Positions 11,765 through 23,692 are shown, numbered from the stretch's first letter. The stretch is 64,000 nucleotides of DNA from Marthasterias glacialis (GCA_911728455.2 OU452221.1:4864290-4928289); one strand, 5' to 3'. Translations and numbers: made by a program. Notes: generated from the sequence alone by a model not told the origin.

Positions 11765-14700
11765 CTAGAAATGAGTTTTTGTGGCATCACAAAAACTAGG
11801 TGTTCGGAGTGTGATGTATTAAAAATGATTTTACGTGTTAAAAGTTAAATGAATTAAAAGTTAATCCAACTGATATATAAGAAAATATGAAGAAAAACAT
11901 ACGTTAAATTGAGCTTTATAATACAATATTTAATTTGAACATCCGGTTTGGACAGGAATTTCTAATCACTTTTAAATGAGGAGGTACTTCCAGTTTGACC
12001 GGAAGTACAGTTCAGAGAGGTCACGCAATGTGTAACAAAGAAGGACCTTCCCTAACTTTGGTATTTGGTGAAAGAATCATGTTCCTAGCTCTTACCATGT
12101 ATTAATGAGGAGCTACTTCCGGTTTGATCTTAAGTAGAGGTCACAGAGGTCACCCAATGTGCAACAGAGAAGGACCCTCCCTAACCTTGGTATGTGGTGA
12201 AAGAATCATGTTCCTAGCTCTCACCATTTTTAAATAAAGAGCTACTTCCGGTTTGACCGGAAGTAGATGTCACAAAGTTCAATTAATGTTTCACAAATGA
12301 AGTCTTTCCCTAACCTTGATATTTCTCGAAACAATCATGTTCCTAACTCTAACCACTTTTACATGAAGAGCTACTTTCGGTTTGACCGGAAGTAGAGGTC
12401 ATAGAGGTCACACGATTTGCAACAGAGAATGACCTTTCCTAACCTTGCTATTTGGTGAAGGAATCATGTTCCTAGTTCTTAGCAATGTTAAATAAAGAGC
12501 TACTTCCGGTTTGACCAGAAGTAGATGTCACAGAGGTCACTTATTGTGTCATAAAGAAAGACCCTCCCTTACTTTGACATTTGTCAAAAAAATAAAGTTC
12601 ATCTCTCAAACGGTTGATTTTTTGTTAATTTTTAAAGTTTTAAATAAGCCCTGCATTAAAGACTAACAAAGCTCGTTTTATACTGACCAAAGAACTTAAA
12701 ATTAGGCTTTATAACAATTGTTTCCTTCAACTTCCGGTTTGAACCGCAATACAAGGTCAAATTGGGGTCATTTCTTTGAGACATTTAAATTGTTTCCAAA
12801 AGACCTTTGCGATGATGTGTAGATTGTAAAAATCCATTGTGCACTTCAGGAGTTCTGATTTAATTAATAAACTTTGGTTTATTGTAACTCAACATCTGAT
12901 GACGTCATCATGACGTCATCGTTTTATTTCGCTTCTTCATATTGAGGTTCAAGTATATGCACAGTTTCAAGGTTCAGTTTAATTTCAATGTTGAGTTATT
13001 TATTTTGAGAAAATTTTCTGAGGAATGAAACATTTAAAGCAACAAAATGGTCTCTATGAGACACCGTATAACACATGGTTTTGAATTTGTTTGATATATT
13101 GAAAGTGAAATCAAATAAAACCTTTAAATATGAATATGAAAATAATTAAAAAGAGCTTTATCATATGTATTTCATGGGGACTTCCGGTTTGGGCAGGAAG
13201 CGAGGTCAACTCATGTCACTAAGAATTATAAAGAACCGCATACATTTATTGTAACTCGACTCCTGGAGGAAAAACAAGTTACCTTTTTGGTTTTAACTGC
13301 CAGAGGAAAAACAATGTTTTCGTGCTTTACAAAGTGTTCCTTTTCCACGCAGTGCAATTGGCTGCCGCCAGGTTGTGTGTTCAAAATAGTATTCATATTG
13401 CCTTTTATCAAAACATTAACCCTTGCTGCCCTCCGTTTTGTTCGGCATCTATTCGGTGTCAATAAAACAAAGTGTGTATCGCTAAAGAACGTTGGTGGCG
13501 CTATATCAAATTAACGGTCTTATTTTAACATCACGAACACTGGTGTACTGTACAGTCAATCTGACATTTGACAGATTCAAATTCCGAGCTCATTATCTGT
13601 ATTAAAAAGTTCAAAAGTTTTATAAAAACTACCCCACTTTGATAAATATCATAAACACAAGTGTGCACGGCTAAAGAAATACACGGACATTTTGAAAGGC
13701 GATGACTTTACTTTTAAACTTTACTTTTAAACAGATTTACTCAGCGTATCCCGACAACAACTCTCGCGGGGGTAAAGTGCCTCTGGCCCCGCTGTTGCAC
13801 ACTTGTGACTCTCGTATGTAAGCACGTACGTGATCGGTATAATAGAACGAAAGACGATCATTTTGTGAATTGCATTTTCTCCACCATTATACTTCAAACA
13901 ACTCACGTGAGCATGTGATCGTCTCAGTATAGTCTCCTCTTCCTCTCCCTGTCACAATTAAGCCACCAGAATGACATAAAGGGAAACATTTCCACTCTGA
14001 ACTTGGCATGACTTACATGTTTTTCTTTGCGTCGCCATTATTACACACACACATACACGCAGAACTTAACAACACACCGCAAAGTTCGATGAACTGTGAC
14101 AAGACCTGACTTGTTGCGTGTAAGTATATACACAGCATGCAGTAAAAGCCTAGAGTGCACACGCACGAGGTGCAATACAGTAAGGTAACTGTACAGACTC
14201 TATCGGCGATCGCGCTAAAAACGGCACTTTTCACCTTAATATAACTTCGTTATGCAACGGCCAATTTTGTTTAAATTTCACAATTAGGCTTTTATAGTCG
14301 TTATCTATTACCAAAAAATTCAACACGTAGTTTGCTCAAAAAAAAATCGAAATATAAAAAAAAATATTTTTAAACTTGTCGTCGTAACAAACTGTAACAT
14401 TTGATGACGTCATCAATGTAATATTTTTAAAGGTCATAAACTACATTTTACTTCGTACACTGAAACCATGTCCAAATTCTGTTTCATATTGACTCCACAG
14501 CTTAGATTCTGACTTTTTAGGCATTTTTGGCTTCAACTTCCGGTTTGAACCGGAAGACAAGGTCAAGTTGGGGTCATCTCTGTGAGACATTTAATTATTT
14601 TTCAAAGACCTTTCCGATGAGGTATAGATTGTAAAAATCCATTGTGTACTTCAGGAGTTATGATTTTTTTAATTATTAAACTTTGATTTAACGTAATTCG

Positions 14701-14855
14701 ACACCAGATGACGTCATGATGACGTCATTGTTCAAGTGCCGTCTTCAAGTTTAGGTTCAAGTATGTGCCAAGTTTCAAGGTTCAATTCATTTTCAATCTT
14801 GAGTTATCTTTTGGATATAAGTTCCCGGGAAGAAGAAGAAGAAGAAGAAGAAGAA
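11765..14855 (-). mobile_element. Family H unit 2 (about 3.1 kb)
   Basis: The minus-strand 3' end is hairpin AGTTTTTGTG/CACAAAAACT with a 4-nt loop, then CATTT, CTAG and T. Inside from the plus-strand left: a five-unit ~127-bp array (about 11975-12600), a conserved 2.2-kb body, paired TGACGTCA palindromes, a (CA)n stretch near 14045 and (GAA)n at the right. The last ~75 nt of the 5' end (with CCGAACACCT) is missing where it meets unit 3 at the (GAA)n. Units 2 and 3 look almost identical by eye, which implies a recent tandem duplication. A repeated 66-75-codon frame near 13300 lacks recognisable motifs. Confidence 0.7.
11975..12600. repeat. ~127-bp tandem array with ETS-like palindromes and AGGTCA direct repeats
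   Basis: Five units each open with an inverted repeat of the ETS-type word, ACTTCCGGT TTG ACCGGAAGT in the best units. A direct repeat of AGGTCA-like half-sites with a 3-nt spacer follows (AGGTCA CAG AGGTCA near 12135, AGGTCA TAG AGGTCA near 12395). Then come CAACAGAGAA, CCCTAACCTTG and GAATCATGTTCCTA. The copy in unit 3 lies at about 15070-15700. Nuclear-receptor DR3 and ETS resemblance is by motif only; binding is not shown. Confidence 0.75.
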
Positions 14856-17800
14856 CTAGAAATGAGTTTTTGTGGCATCACAAAAACTAGGTGTTCGGAG
14901 TGTGATGTATTAAAAATTATTTAATGTGTTAAAAGTTAAATGAATTAAAAGTTAATCCAACTTATATATAAGAAAATATGAAGAAAAACATACGTTAAAT
15001 TGAGCTTTATAATGCAATATTTAATTTGAACATCCGGTTTGGACAGGAATTTCTAATCACTTTTAAATGAGGAGGTACTTCCAGTTTGACCGGAAGTACA
15101 GTTCAGAGAGGTCACGCAATGTGTAACAAAGAAGGACCTTCCCTAACTTTGGTATTTGGTGAAAGAATCATGTTCCTAGCTCTTACCATGTATTAATGAG
15201 GAGCTACTTCCGGTTTGATCTTAAGTAGAGGTCACAGAGGTCACCCAATGTGCAACAGAGAAGGACCCCCCCTAACCTTGGTATGTGGTGAAAGAATCAT
15301 GTTCCTAGCTCTCACCATTTTTAAATAAAGAGCTACTTCCGGTTTGACCAGAAGTAGATGTCACAAAGGTCAATTAATGTTTCACAAATGAAGTCTTTCC
15401 CTAACCTTGATATTTCTCGAAACAATCATGTTCCTAACTCTAACCACTTTTACATGAAGAGCTACTTCCGGTTTGACCGGAAGTAGAGGTCATAGAGGTC
15501 ACACGATTTGCAACAGAGAATGACCTTTCCTAACCTTGCTATTTGGTGAAGGAATCGTGTTCCTAGTTCTTAGCAATTTTAAATAAAGAGCTACTTCCGG
15601 TTTGACCAGAAGTAGATGTCACAGAGGTCACTTACTGTGTCATAAAGAAAGACCCTCCCTTACTTTGACATTTGTCAAAAAAAATAAAGTTCATCTCTCA
15701 AACGGTTGATTTTTTGTTAATTTTTAAAGTTTTAAATAAGCCCTGCATTAAAGACTAACAAAGCTCGTTTTATACTGACCAAAGAACTTAAAAATAATAG
15801 CTTTATAACAATTGTTTCCTTCAACTTCCTGTTTGAACTGCAATACAAGGTCAAATTGGGGTCATTTCTTTGAGACATTTAAATTGTTTCCAAAAGACCT
15901 TTGCGATGATGTGTAGATTGTAAAAATCCATTGTGCACTTCAGGAGTTCTGATTTAATTAATAAACTTTGGTTTATTGTAACTCAACATCTGATGACGTC
16001 ATCATGACGTCATCGTTTTATTTCGCTTCTTCATATTGAGGTTCAAGTATATGCACAGTTTCAAGGTTCAGTTTAATTTCAATGTTGAGTTATTTATTTG
16101 GAGAAAATTTTGGAGGAATGAAACATTTAAAGCAACAAAATGGTCTCTATGAGACACCGTATAACACATGGTTTTGAATTTGTTTGATATATTGAAAGTG
16201 AAATCAAATAAAACCTTTAAATATGAATATGAAAATAATTAAAAAGAGCTTTATCATATGTATTTCATGGGTACTTCCGGTTTGGGCAGGAAGCAAGGTC
16301 AACTCAGGTCACTAAGAATTATAAAGAACCGCATACATTTATTGTAACTCGACTCCTGGAGGAAAAACAAGTTACCTTTTTGGTTTTAACTGCCAAGAAA
16401 AACAATGTTTTCGTGCTTTACAAAGTGTACCTTTTCCACGCAGTGCAATTGGCTGCCGCCAGGTTGTGTGTTCAAAATAGTATTCATATTGCCTTTTATC
16501 AAAACATTAACCCTTGCTGCCCTCCGTTTTGTTCGGCATCTATTCGGTGTCAATAAAACAAAGTGTGTATCGCTAAAGAACGTTGGTGGCGCTATATCAA
16601 ATTAACGGTCTTATTTTAACATCACGAACACTGGTGTACTGTACAGTCAATCTGACATTTGACAGATTCAAATTCCGAGCTCATTATCTGTATTAAAAAA
16701 GTTCCAAAGTTTTATAAAAACTACCCCACTTTGATAAACATCATAAACACAAGTGTGCACGGCTAAAGAAATACACGGACATTTTGAAAGGCGATGACTT
16801 TACTTTTAAACTTTACTTTTAAACAGATTTACTCAGCGTATCCCGACAACAACTCTCGCGGGGGTAAAGTGCCTCTGGCCCCGCTGTTGCACACTTGTGA
16901 CTCTCGTATGTAAGCACGTACGTGATCGGTATAATAGAACGAAAGACGATCATTTTGTGAATTGCATTTTCTCCACCATTATACTTCAAACAACTCACGT
17001 GAGCATGTGATCGTCTCAGTAAAGTCTCCTCTTCCTCTCCCTGTCACAATTAAGCCACCAGAATGACATAAAGGGAAACATTTCCACTCTGAACTTGGCG
17101 TGACTTACATGTTTTTCTTTGCGTCGCCATTATTACACACACATACACACACACACGCAGAACTTAACAACACACCGCAAAGTTCGATGAACTGTGACAA
17201 GACCTGACTTGTTGCGTGCATGTATATGGGTCATTCCACGAGGTTGGGAGACGGGCCATAATTTTCTGAGTGCTGATTATGAAACAAATTTTCATTGTTA
17301 CAGAAAGTTTGTTTCTAAAACAAATGTAATTTGACAATAAAGATATAAGATAAGCTTTTAAATGACTCTTGAAGAAATTCGGAAACAATTTTCATACCCA
17401 AATTCTGTAAATGTTACGGTGTCCGGCATAAAAAATGAGGGAATATTGTGACAACAAAATGTGTACTTCAAAAATTAATCATTTTTAAAAGAAATAAGTA
17501 GACTTGAGTTGAGGGTTTACACAAATAATAGTGATAAGATGCAACCTTTGTAAAAAAAAGAGTTAAATGTCAGGTGCTATAATATTTTGCAAAAAAATGA
17601 CATTTCAAAATTGGGTTGTGGATGTAACATAATGGTGTCAAACTATGTTACATCCACAACTGGCTTGTGTACACTCCCTGATTTGCAGCAATTTAGGTCA
17701 GATCATGGTCAGATTGACCTAAATATTTCATGATTGGGCTGGTATTTGTAAAATAATCAGATCGGAGATGTATATACAATGTTTTGGCCAAATATGATGA

Positions 17801-19290
17801 GAATCTTATGCCTTGAGGCGCATGGTGTCAAGCGTTACATCCACAACCTGTGGACATGGTCATACCTAAAATGTGTATGAAAACCAGAACCTTGAATTTG
17901 TAATTGCTCTTAAAACAGAGATTTGGGGGCAACATTTCTAAACATACACACTGTTTAGTTCCATTCAAGTCTAGATGAACAATACGCATTGTGATGTTCA
18001 CGGTGTCACACATGTTACATCCACAACCCACTTCTTTTGTTTTTGTTGGAAATAACAATATTAGCAGGCCTTATAAGCGTACAAGTATGGATATTATTAA
18101 GTTAACCTATTTAATGACAGAATCAAGGTGGGAGTGATTTTGAAGCATTTTGAAGCATTAATTTGGACCAAAACAATTTATGGATGTAACATGGACGTGG
18201 CGTCAGTGTTACACCCAAACTTCTCCATAGGAATAACATGCGAATATAGTTTGTGAAGAAATTTACTAACTTTTCAAAATAATGCGACTTAAATTTGAAC
18301 AAATTGTTAAACTACAAAACATGGGCTCTAAAAAAAATGCATAACAACAACTTGTAGAAGCAATTTGAAAATTTGACCACAATGTCACACTTTGTCTCCC
18401 AAGGCGGTGGAATGACCCATATACACAGCATGCAGTAAAAGCCTAGAGTGCACACGCACGAGGTGCAATACAGTTAGGTAACTGTACAGACTCTATCGGC
18501 GATCGCGCTAAAAACGGCACTTTTCACCTTAATATAACTTCGTTATGCAACGGCCAATTTTGTTCAAATTTCACAATAAGGCTTTTATAGTCGTTATTTA
18601 TTACTAAAAAATTCAACATGTAGTTTGCTCAAAAAAAAATTGAAATAAAAAAATATATATTGTTAAACTCGTCGTCGAAACAAACTGTAACATTTGATGA
18701 CGTCATCAATGTAATATTTTCAAAGGTCATAAACATTTTACTTCGTACACTGAAACCATGTCCAAATTCTGTTTCATATTGACTCCACAGCTTAAATTCT
18801 GACTTTTTAGGCATTTTTGGCTTCAACTTCCGGTTTGAACCGGAAGACAAGGTCAAGTTGGGGTCATCTCTGTGAGACATTTAATTATTTTTCAAAGACC
18901 TTTCCGATGAGGTATAGATTGTAAAAATCCATTGTGTACTTTAGGAGTTATGATTTTTTTAATTATTAAACTTTGATTTAACGTAATTCGACACCAGATG
19001 ACGTCATGATGACGTCATTGTTCAAGTGCCGTCTTCAAGTTAAGGTTCAAGTATGTGCCAAGTTTCAAGGTTCAATTCATTTTCAATCTTGAGTTATCTT
19101 TTGGATATAAGTTCCCGGGAAGAAGAAGAAGAAGAAGTAAAAGTAAAAAAAAAAAAAAAAAACTCGAACAATAACAAGAGGTTTTCGGCTGTTGGCCGAA
19201 CACCTAAGAAGAAGAAGAAGAAGTAAAAGTAAAAAAAAAAAAAAAAACTCGAACAATAACAAGAGGTCTTCGGCGGTTGGCCGAACACCT
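14856..19290 (-). mobile_element. Family H unit 3, carrying a TIR-element insertion
   Basis: It starts with the same CTAG/hairpin 3' end as unit 2 and is collinear with it throughout, apart from a 1.19-kb insert at 17228-18418. The 5' end is present and locally duplicated: (GAA)n, poly-A, ACTCGAACAATAACAAGAGG and GGCCGAACACCT occur twice, ending at 19205 and 19290. The duplicated end probably arose by slippage or recombination at the (GAA)n/poly-A tract. Confidence 0.7.
17228..18418. mobile_element. TIR DNA element, 1.19 kb, ATAT target duplication
   Basis: The termini are GGGTCATTCCAC (17228-17239) and GTGGAATGACCC (18407-18418). Imperfect similarity extends inward (TTGGGAGAC on one side, GTCTCCCAA on the other). 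Flanks are ATAT on both sides, and the empty site (AGTATATACAC) is visible in unit 2 near 14128, so a 4-bp target duplication is supported. The interior has several copies of GTTACATCCACAAC in both orientations (near 17616, 17648, 17834, 18013 and 18180). No transposase is encoded. The superfamily is undecided; a 4-bp AT-rich duplication would suit several. Confidence 0.8.
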
Positions 19291-19840
19291 AATTAGGTAG
19301 TGGCGTGTGTATTTGTCACTCTGTATACGAAATGCGAATGCGGGCTCACTTTATGCCGTTGTTTAATTAGTTGGGCTGACCTAATTAGTAGACTAATTAA
19401 GTCGGGGCGCCTACGAGTGATGGTTTGGGATGTGAAAAACACGTCTATAATGAAAAAATTAAAAAATTCATAATTTTACTGTGAAAACATTTCAGACGGA
19501 AATTAGGTAGTTGCGTGTGTATTTGTCACAGTATATAATGAAATGCTCATACCGGCTAAACTTTATGCCGTTGTTTAATTAGTTGGGCTGACCTAATTAG
19601 TAAACTAATTAAGTCGGGGCGCCTATGAGTGATGGTTTGGGATGTGAGGAACACGTCTATGAAGAAAAAATAAAAAAAATCTTAATTTTACTGTGAAAAC
19701 ATTTGAGATAAAAACTCTGTATTTCCGAACACTTAAGAAGGACATTGACCGTTAGTGACGGTCGTTGTCGAATCTTTTGAAATTTAGTGCTGGCAACAAA
19801 TTTAGTGCCAGCACCAAATTTAGTGCTCACTTCAGTCTGG

Positions 19841-20470
19841 TCTGGTTTAGGTCTCAGTTTAGTGCCGCTCACTTCAGCCTGGTTTTTAACACCAAATTTG
19901 CAGCAGGCCAATAATAACAAGGTTTCGTCAACGACCGTCACTCCCTAGGCTATACGAACAGCAGTACGGTACAATTTTTACACAGTTTGGGCCTCCAAAT
20001 GCGAACTTTTGACGAATTTTCAATTTAGATGTCTTCAAAGCGCCTAACTAATTAGTCCATTAATTAGCTCAGCTCGACTAAGGGTTAAACAAATACATTG
20101 TCTGGAAAATCGCGTTGAAGCATCGGTGGGAGGCTGAACAAATCTTGTTGCAAGTGACATTTACATAGCTCACTAGCTCGGCCCAACTCCCTTTTTAGAC
20201 AAATTCCATAATCTATAAGACCAAGTTACTGGGCACAGTTAATTTTGGAGACGGCTAATTTAGTACCTATTTAGCCGCTTGACGAGACACTGTTTTCTAG
20301 CATGTACCCTTCATGTAATCTTCATGTTGAATAAAAGATTAATTTTTATTCATAATCATAAAGACCAAATCACTCGGCACACAATTTGAGGTGGCTAATT
20401 CGGCTCACTAACTAGTACCTAATTAGCTGCTGGAAGAGACGTCATTTTCTGACACGAAAGCTGTATAGGC
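19841..20470. repeat. Diverged family A-like repeats
   Basis: A stretch at 20039-20095 (TAACTAATTAGTCCATTAATT..) is a decayed family A unit. From about 20210, two poor copies of a second unit follow, each with AGACCAA, GGGCAC or CGGCACAC, GGCTAATT and GTACCTA-TTAG-C. The second unit type also forms the array at 33960-34555, again just beyond a family A terminus. Confidence 0.45.
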
Positions 20471-21020
20471 AGCGCATGTACACAACAATTGAGTATTGCT
20501 GCACTCACCGTAAGGTAAATGTTTTCAGTTTCTTCTGGGGGATGGTTATCAATTAGCCTTTCCATGAAATATGCTAGTTACATTTACGCATGCGTTCAGA
20601 CATTGTTGGCGGGCAAACGCCATAGAGTTGTGCACTAGGGCAGACGCACAAACGCGTGTCGTCACGCTACCAAGTAGCCCCACACAGAAAGGCGCGATTT
20701 TCCATCATTTTTGCCCACCAGTAGCGTTTGTGCGCACGCGTGATGTGCAATTTACATATTTCATAGGAAGGGTCTATTGGGTTAGAAAATGTGCCCACAC
20801 CCCCAGTTACGCCACCGATGCCAAAACAAAAGGAAAACAATTATCACATTGAAACAAGTTGTTTTATGACCCTTTATAATAATGAAAGAGGAGGATTCCG
20901 CTCACAAAGTATATTAATTTTTCTAAATTGAGTTCTTACAAAGAACGCGGGAGCTTAGTAAGATTAAGTTTATAGTGGATGTCAAATGGGCCCAATCTCT
21001 TTACATTTCTCTTCGTATTT
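20471..21020. other. Unrecognised interval
   Basis: No supported gene or repeat. Small frames lack coding character. The part at 20620-20740 is CpG-richer than its surroundings. Confidence 0.3.
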
Positions 21021-21024
21021 TTTA

Positions 21025-21130
21025 TTGGCAGCTACGGCTACGGCTGGATCGCCATGTGAGTCATTTGTTGAGTATAGGACGTCATAGAAACACCCTTAGC
21101 AACAGTCGTAGCCGTAGCTGCAACCGCCAA
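21025..21130. mobile_element. Short palindromic MITE
   Basis: GCAGCTACGGCTACGGCTG (21028-21046) is matched by CAGTCGTAGCCGTAGCTGC (21103-21121) with one mismatch. Short TTGGC and GCCAA words stand outside the arms. The interior is about 55 bp. It is a hairpin-forming MITE of unknown family. Confidence 0.6.
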
Positions 21131-21139
21131 ATTCGGACA

Positions 21140-22135
21140 CGGCCTTATTTTGGAATGTTCCACATCTCCCCGACACCCACTTCTGCTGACTTGATGGACT
21201 GACCCGTTTCAAAAAAGACTAGCACCCGCCTCCCCCTCAAGGCTTAAAGACACAACGTTAACCGTTAGGGTACCAGTACAGAAGCTCGTGCAACCAACGC
21301 CCTACTTTGCATAAAGCACCCAGTATTTCAAACTATGGTTATTCAAATTTTGCTTTGTGTTGGAGGGAGAATCATGCTATTGTATTATAGCATTCACTGT
21401 GACGATTAAACGCTGCTGAAGCAGCCTGACTGTGAATTTAAGATGTTACATGCGACTCGTGTACTGGACCCCGGGGCATGATGGCGTCACATTAATTGAA
21501 TGGTAAGAAAAGTCATCAAATCGTAATTTTATGACACTTGAAGAATAAAAACACAAGCAAAATTTTCCCCTCTGTCTTATTTCTAGCTGCATGTTCAAAC
21601 TATAATGATGTCCGGGTATTTTGTCTCTGAAGGCGCCACACCATGTAAAGAGTCTTATTTTGAGATGTTCCACACCTCGCAAAGGGTTCACAGATTTTAA
21701 AAAGGAAGGGTTGAACCTCCCCTCCACTTTTGTTGACGTGATGGACTTATCCGTTTCGAAAATGAGTCGCACCCTCCCCGTCAAGGTTTGCGTAAAGACA
21801 CACCGTTAACCTTTAGGGTACAAGCATATAATCAGTTGGATTGGAACCAACGCCCAACTTTGCATAAAGCACCCAATATCTACCCAATAAACGCCACGAT
21901 TAAGCAACTGACTGTGAATTTAAATTGCTGCATGCAACTCGTGCACTGGACCCCGGGGCATGATGGCGTCACATTGTTTTACTGATAAGGAAAGTCTTCA
22001 AATCGTCTAATTTACAATACTTGAAATTGAAGTACAATCAAAATTTTCCCTCTGTTTTATTTCTTACTGTATGTTCAAACTATACCGTCTGAGTATGTTG
22101 TATCTGAAGGCGCCACACCATGTAAAGTGTGTTAC
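21140..22135. repeat. Tandem duplication, 2 x ~505 bp
   Basis: Two diverged direct copies share GGACCCCGGGGCATGATGGC (near 21467 and 21951), TTTGCATAAAGCACCCA (21307 and 21861) and AAGGCGCCACACCATGTAAAG (21630 and 22107). The offset is about 480-555 bp. I find no coding sense in either copy. Confidence 0.7.
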
Positions 22136-22364
22136 ACAATGGTCCGCCGTATTACTGTGCCACAAAGTTGGACATGATCTTCTTTCCTGACGATTGAATT
22201 ATCTTTTGAGAATGACAGGAAATCGGTCTAAAATTCTACCAAAAGTAACAATTTGGTAGAATGTCTTTTCCATAAACAAACATTTGAGCAGGGGACGTAT
22301 TAGGCTGTAAAATGGTCGTGTAAGGGACGGGGTACCTTGGGTAGAATTAGTCATAAGTCAATAA

Positions 22365-22622
22365 GTCATCGTGTGCCCGGGAAAAGGACGTAACGACGAG
22401 TTGCCGGTAAAAGGGCGTAAGAAAATGATGTGAAATTTTGTGGTTCAAGAAAACTGAGCGGGAACGTTTTATCAATTTTTTTGCCATTCAAAAATAACTA
22501 CAAGAAGGCTAATTTCTGCATGGGAATAGGAAAACATGTCATTAATACTGGGAAGAAATACTTCATGTGCCCGTTAAAAGGCCGCGCGGCCTTACGCCCT
22601 TTTACTGGGCAAACGACGTGTT
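22365..22622. mobile_element. Hairpin-ended non-autonomous element, copy 1
   Basis: It shares GTAAAAGGGCGTAAG, AAGAAAACTGAGCGGGAA, TTTTTTTGCCATTCAAAA and GGAAAACATGTC with the copy at 51970-52300. Its right side has inverted TGCCCG-TTAAAAGG and CCTTTTACTGGGCA words. This copy is shorter inside than the second one. The family is unknown. Confidence 0.55.
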
Positions 22623-22624
22623 AA

Positions 22625-23225
22625 CATAAACATAACAATTAGAATTTGTAAGTCGCTATTCCATCAAGATCATAGCGCACTTGTTGAAAGAGATTAATAT
22701 GGATAAATGTGAGTCTTTAGAAATTTATGAAATAAAGATAAACTAACCAATTCCCTACCAACAGCAGGAAGATTGTTCCAAAACATTGGACCAGCTACAC
22801 TGAAAGCTTTTTGACCCAGAACTTTGTTTGTGCGGGGAACATTCAAGCGAGTGATGTCAAGTGTGGACCGCAGAAAACGTGGAGGAGTGTAATGTGACAG
22901 TAAAGTGGAAAGATAACTAGGAGTAGTATTGTTCAAGCATTTAAAAACAAAAAGAGCAAGTTGAAAATTAATCCGTTCTCTAATCGGTAGCCAATGAAGT
23001 TCCCTGAGTGATGGGGTAATATGTTCTCTCAAGGGTGTGGAACACACTAAACGAGCTGCACTATTTTGTAATCTTTGAACTCTGTCCAATTCATATGACG
23101 TAGCACCAAATAAAAGATTACCTCAATCAATACGAGAGAGGATTAAAGCTCTGACAACATGATGGAGAGTATCCTTGTCAAGGTACCTTTTGATTCTCCT
23201 TATGATACAACATATTTACGTTTGT
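22625..23225 (-). mobile_element. 5'-truncated LINE, reverse transcriptase C-terminal region (L2/CR1-like)
   Basis: A minus-strand frame of about 131 residues from 23089 reads LDRVQRLQNSAARLVCSTP, LRELHWLPIRERINFQLA, then SVAGPMFWNNLP. This is the familiar C-terminal tail after the reverse transcriptase domain of L2/CR1/jockey-like LINEs. The same frame continues upstream (IIRRIKRYLDKDTLHHVV, ALILSRID, GNLLFG) with one in-frame TGA at 23125-23123, where a tyrosine codon is expected. Endonuclease and catalytic RT parts are absent. It is a dead 3' fragment. Confidence 0.8.
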
Positions 23226-23337
23226 AAAGATAATCGGCCTATGGATGGTGTTTAAATCGCCTTTTTTCTTTTTTTTCTTTTTTTCTCCTTTTGTCTCTCT
23301 TTAAATTGTTCTATTTCTTTCTTTTTTTATTATGCTT

Positions 23338-23692
23338 TAAAGGTAAAAAAATATAGGATTGGGAAAGCGCTAGTGCAGCGTACTTACTTTGTGCGATTCA
23401 AGATGGACGCAAACAAACAAATCTGTGAAAATTTGGGCTCAATCCGTCGTCTGAGTCGGGAGAAAATAGTGAAAAAACATTGCAGCATGTAAACACATTG
23501 ATCTTAATTTTGATTGTTACACTACCGAAAACAAAAGTCGTGGTCTTCAAATTATATTTTCTTTGACATTATTTCAGACAGAAATATTCCTTTGTGTGAT
23601 TGTTATCAGTAAGCGTTCAAACCGATACTATATTATAATAATAATAATAAAAATTTATGAATACCAATCCTGTATTTACCTTTAAATTTTAA
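23338..23692 (-). mobile_element. MITE family 'AGGTAAAATA', copy 1
   Basis: The inverted ends are AAAGGTAAAAAAATATAGGATTGG and ACCAATCCTGTATTTACCTTT. The interior matches the copies at 41228 and 47107 in reverse: CTCAATCCGTCGTCTGAGTC, GCATGTAAACACATTG and TTATTTCAGACAGAAATATT. A short (ATA)n stretch lies near the right end. It is non-autonomous. Confidence 0.65.

Larger units (their letters stand above)
8123..19840 (+). mobile_element. Family A element 2, interrupted by two family H insertions
   Basis: The left flank (8123-8195, with TATTTCTCCCCTAAAATTGC) is shared with the element at 37092. The ~211-bp array then runs in three pieces: 8196-9260 (five copies of GATGGTTTGGGATGT), a 40-bp scrap at 11725-11764, and 19291-19690 (two copies). 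The end carries the terminal hairpin (arms 19780-19794 and 19807-19821, one mismatch) and finishes CAGTCTGG at 19840, followed by T. Placing the three pieces end to end rebuilds one ordinary array unit, as seen intact near 8611-8680. The 9261-11724 and 11765-19290 blocks are therefore insertions into a pre-existing array. Confidence 0.75.

Noticed and set aside
10126-16605. A 66-75-codon frame (MFSC-KC-TQCN-LPPGC..) repeated at 10126, 13287 and 16405
   Set aside because: It recurs only because the surrounding repeat unit recurs. It has no recognisable motif, the start differs between copies, and the unit looks non-coding.
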